Positions 58,145 through 64,000 of a stretch of 64,000 nucleotides of DNA are shown here, one piece after another; within the stretch, counting starts at the first letter, position 1, and the number at the start of each line of letters is the position of its first letter. The notes under the pieces are model-generated. The model was not told where the DNA came from. It saw only the letters and a program-made list of their open reading frames with translations, and did no database searches. A program made the translations under genes and the position numbers. Origin of the DNA: Bidens hawaiensis (taxonomy: Eukaryota > Streptophyta > Magnoliopsida > Asterales > Asteraceae). Location: assembly GCA_021521415.1 (NCBI GenBank), contig JAIQDT010000226.1:866501-930500 (forward strand), given 5' to 3'.

Positions 58145-60997
58145 ATGGCTGATAATATGGAACAAGATCCCCCGGCTACTGTTCAACAACAACAACAACA
58201 AGATATGCCGTTACTACCGTACGACAAAAGGCATAATGTTTGTGCCTTTGTCGGTACTAACTTTGCAGATGAAACTTTATTTGGGGATTTACTAGCTTTT
58301 CTAAGACTTTCGGGGATACATTTTGCTGTAACTGCTCGGCCGAGTACGTTGAAGTTGAGAACCACATCAGAGCCACAATCAATCAAACTCCTATCACTGT
58401 ATATACCGATGTGATTAGATGTGTTCTTCATTTTGGGGACAACATTTATAATCTGTGTGAGTTCGACAAGGCGTTGATAAAGGGTCTATTTCGTCGTGTA
58501 TTCTATGGTGGCAACATTAAAGACTTTATGTACAACAAGAATGGTTTATGCCCGACCTACAAGTATTTACTACATGTTTTGATCCATTGCTTGGGAGGTC
58601 ATAAGGGTGGTTTTAATTAATGTCGAATCATGTTACAGTCAGCTTTTGTGGCACTAGTCCTTAACAAGCCGTTCAACTTTTCAGAGATGATTTTTTATCA
58701 TCTTAAAGAACAGTGTCTTCAAACGGTTCAAAAGAAGAAGTTCTTAATGTATCCACGTTTCCTCCAGTTACTTATTCAAGACTTGATTTCAAATTTGGTC
58801 ATTGATCAAACATTGGTAAACGATCACATGACGGCAGATACTGTACGGAGAATGAAGATCTATCAATTGGAGAGACCTAGGACCAAACGTTTGATTGGTC
58901 ATTTTGTGAATCCAGAATATGTATGTCCCAACAATGATCGCTGGATCCATGACAATTCGGATTCCGAGCGTGAGGAGGGACCATTTGGGAATGCTGGTGG
59001 TGATGATGGTGATGATGGTGGTGATGGAGATGCCGCTATTCTTGAACAACAAGCTGCGGTTGAAGCGACTCTAGCTGCTACAATTGCCGCTCAACGCAAG
59101 AGAAATGGTAAAGAATTAGCTACTGAGGGATCGGCTAAGCGACGAGTGTCGGCTGGTGCTGGCGTTTCCTTTGGAGTTCAACCTCCAAGGTCGTCCATGT
59201 GTCAACGCCCGACGGTGCCGCATACTACTAGCACTCCGGAGCTTACGTTAACGACTACGCTTACGTCTGATCCTAGGCTTGGTATGATTCATCAAACCGT
59301 TTTATCTCCTATACCAAGGCCTTCAATTGCTATATCGGTGGTATCTCCTACACCGAGTATGTTGCCTCCACAACCAATGGACTTCTCATTCTTGAGGCTT
59401 AACCGACCTCAAGGTTCTGTCAGCCTATCCCAGCTTACTTTCTTACTATGACGCATGATCAACAGATGAGTATGGTTCTGAGTCTACTTCATTTACACGA
59501 AAATCAAATGTCTGCTGACTGTATGACTCAAGAACGAATGATGGAGAATCAACGAAGGCTGATGGGATATATATCTTCGTGAGATTGTTAAATCTCAGGG
59601 GTGAGATCAAAGAACAGGAGGATCTCATCTTACAATTAACATGCAAGGATGATGCACTTAAAAAGATCAAGAATGATGAAGAAGATCCGGATGAGTCTGG
59701 TGTAGGTGGTGAGCCTTAACACTTTCACGGTTCATCCTCAGGTGCAGGTACAAGTACTATTGTTCAATCTGGCAAGCAGATTATTGTGTATCACGACTAT
59801 ACAGCTGCTAAACCAATTGAGATGATCGAAGCTGACACTGTAATCTTTGTTTATGGATCGGGGGTGTTTAGGAGTGTGGTGAATCGGGATGAGATCGAAG
59901 AGGGGTAGTTTGTGGAAAAGTCCATAACACGAGAGCAAATTTCACTACTGCTTGGATTGAATGATGATCAATTGACCGTGTTAGAGGCTTAGCCGGATAT
60001 TAAGGTCTAGAACGATGAAGAGATCTTAAATGATCCGACTATTGAAATGAATACAGGTTTTATTTATGAAGGTGAGGAGGTTGAGGTTGAAGATGTTACA
60101 GCTGAGGAGTATCCTGATTTGTTTCAACACACTAATGTTGATCAGGGTGCTTCAGTATTTAATGAAGAAACGGTTAAAGCAGCTGAGGATAATTTGGATA
60201 AGTTATCTAAGGGTAAAAGTGTGGTTGATACAAGATTCAATTCGATTGAAAACCCGACCGATGCTGATATTTAAAGGTGGTTTGGGTATCGAAGCAAGAA
60301 AACCCATAAAATTATTGAGGCTTATAGGTATGTAGATCAGGAACAGAAGGATGAAGTTGCTGCTCGTGCTAACGCCAACCAAATGACTTCATTCAAGACC
60401 GTGTCAAAGGTTCAAGGTGACATTATCTCCTGGTTATTTGATTCTGATATAGAAGTATGTATTGTTAAATGGGAAAAAAGGATTCAATACTATGCGAAGA
60501 TCACTGATGTTCTCACCTTACCGCGTTGGTATGTTCGGACCCTCGCGTGTCAACCGTTTTTCAACCGAGGGGGTGACCGAATAGCAGATTGGTTTCGTCA
60601 ACAATTGTTGTTCGAAGTCAACTCTGGTTTCAAGTTTCTTTAGCCTCAGGTCCTAACCCGAAAACGTATAGATGAAATTGATCCAAGGACGGGTTGGAGA
60701 AAGTTGATCCTTAAAGTAAAGCTGCCAAAGACCATGAAACGTGTGCCAGTGAGGACGTTGAATCAACATATGCCTTTATTATTCAATCACTGGTATTACG
60801 ATAATCGAACAGGCGAGGCTATCATTTTCTTGGGTAAAGGTTTAAAGACAGAGCTGATCAAGATCATCGATCCAATATGGCTTGTTAATTTAACTGAGAC
60901 CGACAACGACGTGCTACACAAGAATAAGATATTGTTCGAGCGCAATGAAGACTACGATCTAGCTATACAGTTCCAACGTGTCGTGTGTATGTTATGA
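58145..60997 (+). pseudogene. Accessory ORF of element A (env position), right copy, broken
   Basis: Start MADNMEQDPP at 58145, with a poly-Gln run, then PYDKRHNVCAFVGTNF and LLAFLRLSGIHFAVTARPS. This matches the layout of L2/L3 (KHNMCALLQ, RSNVSFAFTECP) at low identity. Further shared blocks are KPFNFSEMIFYHLKE and YPRFLQLLIQDL (58660-58790). Then come an acidic Gly/Asp linker, a basic AKRR (59130), a Pro/Ser-rich linker, a coil (LRGEIKEQEDLILQLTCKDD, 59600), acidic stretches and the C-terminal block NHWYYDNRTGEAII. Lesions: frameshift near 58370, stop at 58618, frameshift near 59450 and stops near 59718, 59908, 59990, 60273 and 60642. It is a distant homologue of the L2/L3 ORF. Function unknown. 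Confidence 0.72.
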
Positions 60998-61066
60998 GAA
61001 CGGGATTCATAGTTGCAGAGTTTCGCAGTCCAAGTGCTTCAAGTAAAGTAAAAGACAAAGAGCTCA

Positions 61067-61077
61067 AGACGAGGGGG
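61067..61077 (+). promoter_or_regulatory. Polypurine tract of element A (right copy)
   Basis: AGACGAGGGGG directly before the LTR start TGTCTGTTAG. Confidence 0.7.
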
Positions 61078-61579
61078 TGTCTGTTAGTACACGGTTTTGC
61101 GTCTCGAGTCTTTGTAACTTTCATTAATGTATTTTTTGTTTTATTTATGTAATAAATATTAAGTTATTATTGTAATTCGTTAAGATTAGCATCTAGTTCG
61201 TTAAGGATGTTTAACGAACTAGACTTAAGTTAAGTTTCCTCCTGATTCGTTAAGGATGTTTAACGAATCAGGGGGTGATTCGTTAAGTTTATCTTATTTA
61301 ATGTATGTAACGAAGTGAGTGGCTAGTTCTTTACGGAATGTGTAACGAACTAGACTCATCTTCTATATATAGTGGGTTCGGCCAATGTTTAATTTAAGTT
61401 TTGAGTTACATTAATGAACCCCTGCCCAAATATCCTCTCGAGCTTCATACTAATCATATACATACACATACTTACAATGAATATAATGTATAACGTATAA
61501 TCAAGTGTAATCATGAACTAGATCCGCAATAGTGTTAATTATATATATCAGATATGAGATCTGAGGATTAGGATTAACA
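61078..61579 (+). repeat. 3' LTR of element A (right copy)
   Basis: 502 bp, TGTCTGTTAG to GGATTAACA. The two inverted repeats are intact: arms at 61193-61204/61211-61222 and 61242-61253/61260-61271. A TATA-like box lies near 61363. The next base starts G integrase sequence, with TATTC as the presumed target site; the matching left-hand repeat is not in the window. Confidence 0.78.
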
Positions 61580-62946
61580 TATTCTCACACTCATGGTATT
61601 AAGACTAGGTTTGACCGTATGTGTATTCCACGCCATGGAGATCTTAGAAGTCGAATCTTAGACGAAGCCCATAAGTCAAGATATTCGATTCATCCAGGAA
61701 CCACGAAGATGTACCAAGATTTGAAAAGAGATTACTGGTGGCCAGGAATGAAGAATGATGTGGTAGATTATGTCGGTAAGTGCTTAACTTGTTTATAAGT
61801 AAAGGCAGAGCACCAGAGGCCTTATGGGAAGATGCAACCTCTAGAGATACCAGAGTGGAAATGGGAACACATCACCATGGATTTCATAACTAAGCTACAT
61901 CGTACAGCTAAACATCATGATACCATCTGGGTGGTTGTGGACCGTTTGACCAAGAGTGCTCACTTTCTACCTATACGAGAGGCTATATCGTCAGAAACGT
62001 TAGCAAGCTTGTTCATTATCGAGGTTGTATCTAAGCATGGAGTACCGTTATCGATCGTGTCCGATAGAGATACTCGGTTTACTTCGAGGTTTTGGAAGAA
62101 GTTCCATGAAGCTATGCGAACGAGATTGAACATCAGTACGATATATCATCCTCAAACAGATGGACAATCTAAAAGGACGATCCAAACCATTTAGGATATG
62201 CTACGTTCTTGTGTTTTAGACTTTGGAGGAAGTTGGGATGATCATCTGCATCTAGCAGAGTTCTCCTATCACAACAGCTACCATTCAAGTATTGGGATGC
62301 CATCGTTTGAGATGCTTTATGGTAGGCGATGTAGAACCCCAGAATGTTGGGGAGATATTGGTCAGAAAGAGATGGGGAGTTTAGAAGTTGTGCAAGAAAC
62401 TTCTTCAAAGTTCGATCAGATCAAGGCAAGGATGAAAGCGGCTCAAGACATACAAAAGTCGTATGCTGATAAGCGACAACGACCAATTGAGTTTAACGTT
62501 GGTGACAATTTGATGCTCAAGGTCTCGCCTTGGAAAGGAATTACGCGTTTTAGAAAGAGAGGTAAGTTGAGTCCAAGGTGCATTGGACCGTTTAATATTA
62601 TGGGTCGTGTGGGTGAAGTGGCTTACAAGCTAGATTCACCTGAGGAGTTAGAAGGAATCCATTCAACCTTCCATGTTTCTCATCTGAGGAAATGTCTGAC
62701 GGATGACACGTCTCATGTGCCATTAATGGAACTGAGGTTGATGAACAATTGAATTACATCGAGCAACCAATCGAGATAGTTGACCGCAAGGAAAAGTAAC
62801 TTCGTCACAAGGTTATACCTTTAGTGAAGGTGATATGGAAGCAGCATAAGGGTTCAGATTCTACTAGGGAAGCTGAGGATGAGATGCACAAGTTTTACCC
62901 GAATTTGTTTATGTAATAGTTAGGTTTCGGGGATGAAACCTCTTTA
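61580..62946 (+). pseudogene. Ty3/gypsy integrase and C-terminal tail of element G (right copy, broken)
   Basis: Same gene fragment as at 1537-2900. The pre-integrase [15 protein letters not shown] is better preserved here. The zinc region is interrupted by a stop (CLTCL-stop, about 61798). The DDE core is kept ([18 protein letters not shown], Glu replaced by Lys in [11 protein letters not shown] at about 62170). The TAG at about 62193 and the frameshift before EQLNYIEQPIEIVDRKEK (about 62750) are shared with the left copy. The YGRRCRTPECWGDIG block is complete here, one Arg longer than on the left. Confidence 0.88.
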
Positions 62947-62959
62947 AGGAGGGAAGACT
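62947..62959 (+). promoter_or_regulatory. Polypurine tract of gypsy element G (right copy)
   Basis: AGGAGGGAAGACT immediately before TGTAACATCC. Confidence 0.75.
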
Positions 62960-64000
62960 TGTAACATCCTACTTTTTATTATAATAAATAAATGAAATTT
63001 TGTTTATTCAATAAAGTGTCGTGCGTCGGTTTAGATAAATAAACTATAAGATGATGGGCTTGGACTTTAAAGGGGGAATAAGAGATGAAATGGACCTTAG
63101 GTCCATGGGCTTAAGGGAGTATAAATATCCCTTAAACCATAAACCTTTCTATTTTTATCCATATCTACACCATAGACTACACCATCAAAAAACACACACA
63201 AACACCATCTTATATCCCGAGCCGAAATCCGAAATTGAAAACCCGAGCTTGTTGGTGCTACAACGTTGTAACGAGCCAAACCTACATCAAGACTAGCTCG
63301 AGTTCGTAAACCAATTCATTTAAGGTGCATTTACGATGGAAAGTTGTTCGTTTAGGTTCGGATTCGTTTGAGAAATCTTAGATCTGTTTGAGTTTGGTAA
63401 TGACTAACCAAACATAATGATTCCAGTTAAAATTCTTTAGCATATAAGGGGTTAATTGTTAGTATGAAGGAGCCGTAATAAGTACGAATCATATACACCC
63501 TTTAAACGTGGATGTTTGGATGATTAGACGGTTAGGGTTTGTTAGCGCTGTTATTCCGAGTTCATTGATACTTAAATCATGTTGTTTCGTTAATAATTGA
63601 AGGTTAAATTGCAGATATGGTGAATGTTGACTATTTCGTGTTATTGGCAATTTTGACTTTGACCCTGAGTCAAGGTCTGGATAAGAACTTGTGGTAATTC
63701 GTTATGTAGTCATAACTAATGGGACTCATTCGTGTGACTTGATAACCAATGAGCCCTAAATTCGTTATCTAACCATTCGTTAAATAAGACAGCGAATCTG
63801 GTGATTCGTTATATGCTCATTCTCTATGCTAAGATAACGAATCAGATGATGCTCAGATAACGTATCAGAATAACGAAGCAAGTCATGTTGAGATAACGAA
63901 TCAGAATGACGAACCAGATGATGACAAGATGACGAACTAGGATAGCGAACCAGACCATGTTAAGATAACGAATCAGAATAACGAATAAGCTAGCGAAAGA
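62960..64000 (+). repeat. 3' LTR of gypsy element G (right copy, runs off the window)
   Basis: It begins TGTAACATCC and matches 2914-3954 throughout, including the TATA-like box near 63120, the possible splice donor near 63323 (AAG|GTGCAT here, a weaker site) and the TTCGTTA/AACGAAT cluster from 63690. Only the first 1.04 kb is inside the window. Confidence 0.85.

Larger units (their letters stand above)
5150..61579 (+). mobile_element. Interrupted composite copia element L1/A
   Basis: If the later insertions L2 and T are removed, the order here is leader, gag (5376-6760 and 39401-41220), RT-RNase H (41225-42844), non-coding spacer (42845-44033 and 56351-57100), accessory-ORF promoter and intron, accessory ORF (58145-60997), PPT and LTR (61078-61579). 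This is the L2/L3 gene order minus protease and integrase. The gag half resembles L2 and L3 closely. The RT half onward is a more diverged and less AT-rich relative. The composite is therefore either one element with an internal deletion or a fusion of two elements at about 41220. I favour fusion, as an inference. Confidence 0.5.
60048..64000. repeat. Right copy of the long duplication (partner 1-3954)
   Basis: See the left copy. The match starts at the left window edge and runs off the right window edge, so its true limits are not visible. Confidence 0.9.

Noticed and set aside
58183..58431. Minus-strand frame ending in a Cys-rich run (CCCCCC)
   Set aside because: The Cys run is the complement of the CAA poly-Gln repeat of the accessory ORF on the plus strand.

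Overview
This window is repeat DNA from a large plant genome. No host gene, tRNA or rRNA is recognisable; almost every base belongs to LTR retrotransposons, most of them broken. The accessory ORF found beside the copia elements resembles proteins I remember from Asteraceae genomes, where automatic pipelines label them 'synaptobrevin, longin-like domain protein'. A daisy-family host is therefore my best guess, from memory and not checked.

Layout. (1) 1-5140: the 3' end of a copia-type element 'A' (accessory-ORF tail, polypurine tract, 502-bp LTR at 1035-1536), which lies in the integrase gene of a Ty3/gypsy element 'G' whose 3' LTR begins at 2914. (2) 60048-64000 repeats 1-3954 at an offset of about 60,046 bp. 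The copies share the A-in-G junction and several inactivating mutations, so a segmental duplication is likely. (3) Between them lies a nest. Copia element L1 (+) starts near 5150 and its gag is cut at 6760. Element L2 (-) occupies 6761-39400, flanked by ACTTG/ACTTT. Element L3 (+) occupies 13642-30916 inside L2, flanked by perfect CACCC repeats. A 2.5-kb solo LTR (16434-18931, flanked by TAAAT) sits inside L3. L1 gag resumes at 39401 and near 41220 changes abruptly to the RT-RNase H of an A-type element. The non-coding spacer of that element (42844-44033 plus 56351-57100) is interrupted by a complete gypsy element 'T' (44034-56350, flanked by GATAC, LTRs about 3.47 kb). The spacer leads into the second A accessory ORF (58145-60997), its LTR (61078-61579) and the second G copy.

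How the parts fit. L2, L3 and the L1/A composite share one plan: LTR - gag (two CCHC knuckles separated by a coiled-coil region) - PR - IN - RT - RNase H - long non-coding spacer - internal promoter with a TATA box and a 5'-UTR intron ending just before the ATG - large accessory ORF - PPT - LTR. Their size, RT motifs and an extra ORF in the env position suggest the Sirevirus (SIRE/Maximus) branch, by inference. Each element type carries a dense array of its own short motif in the LTR and again upstream of (or in the intron of) the accessory ORF: CCGRGYAAGGTT-like in L2/L3 and TAACGAAY in A. The G gypsy LTR also carries the A-type motif. A cis-array that changes together with a DNA-element-encoded protein is the most interesting signal here. 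No coding region in the window looks intact, so these copies are fossils or depend on relatives acting in trans.
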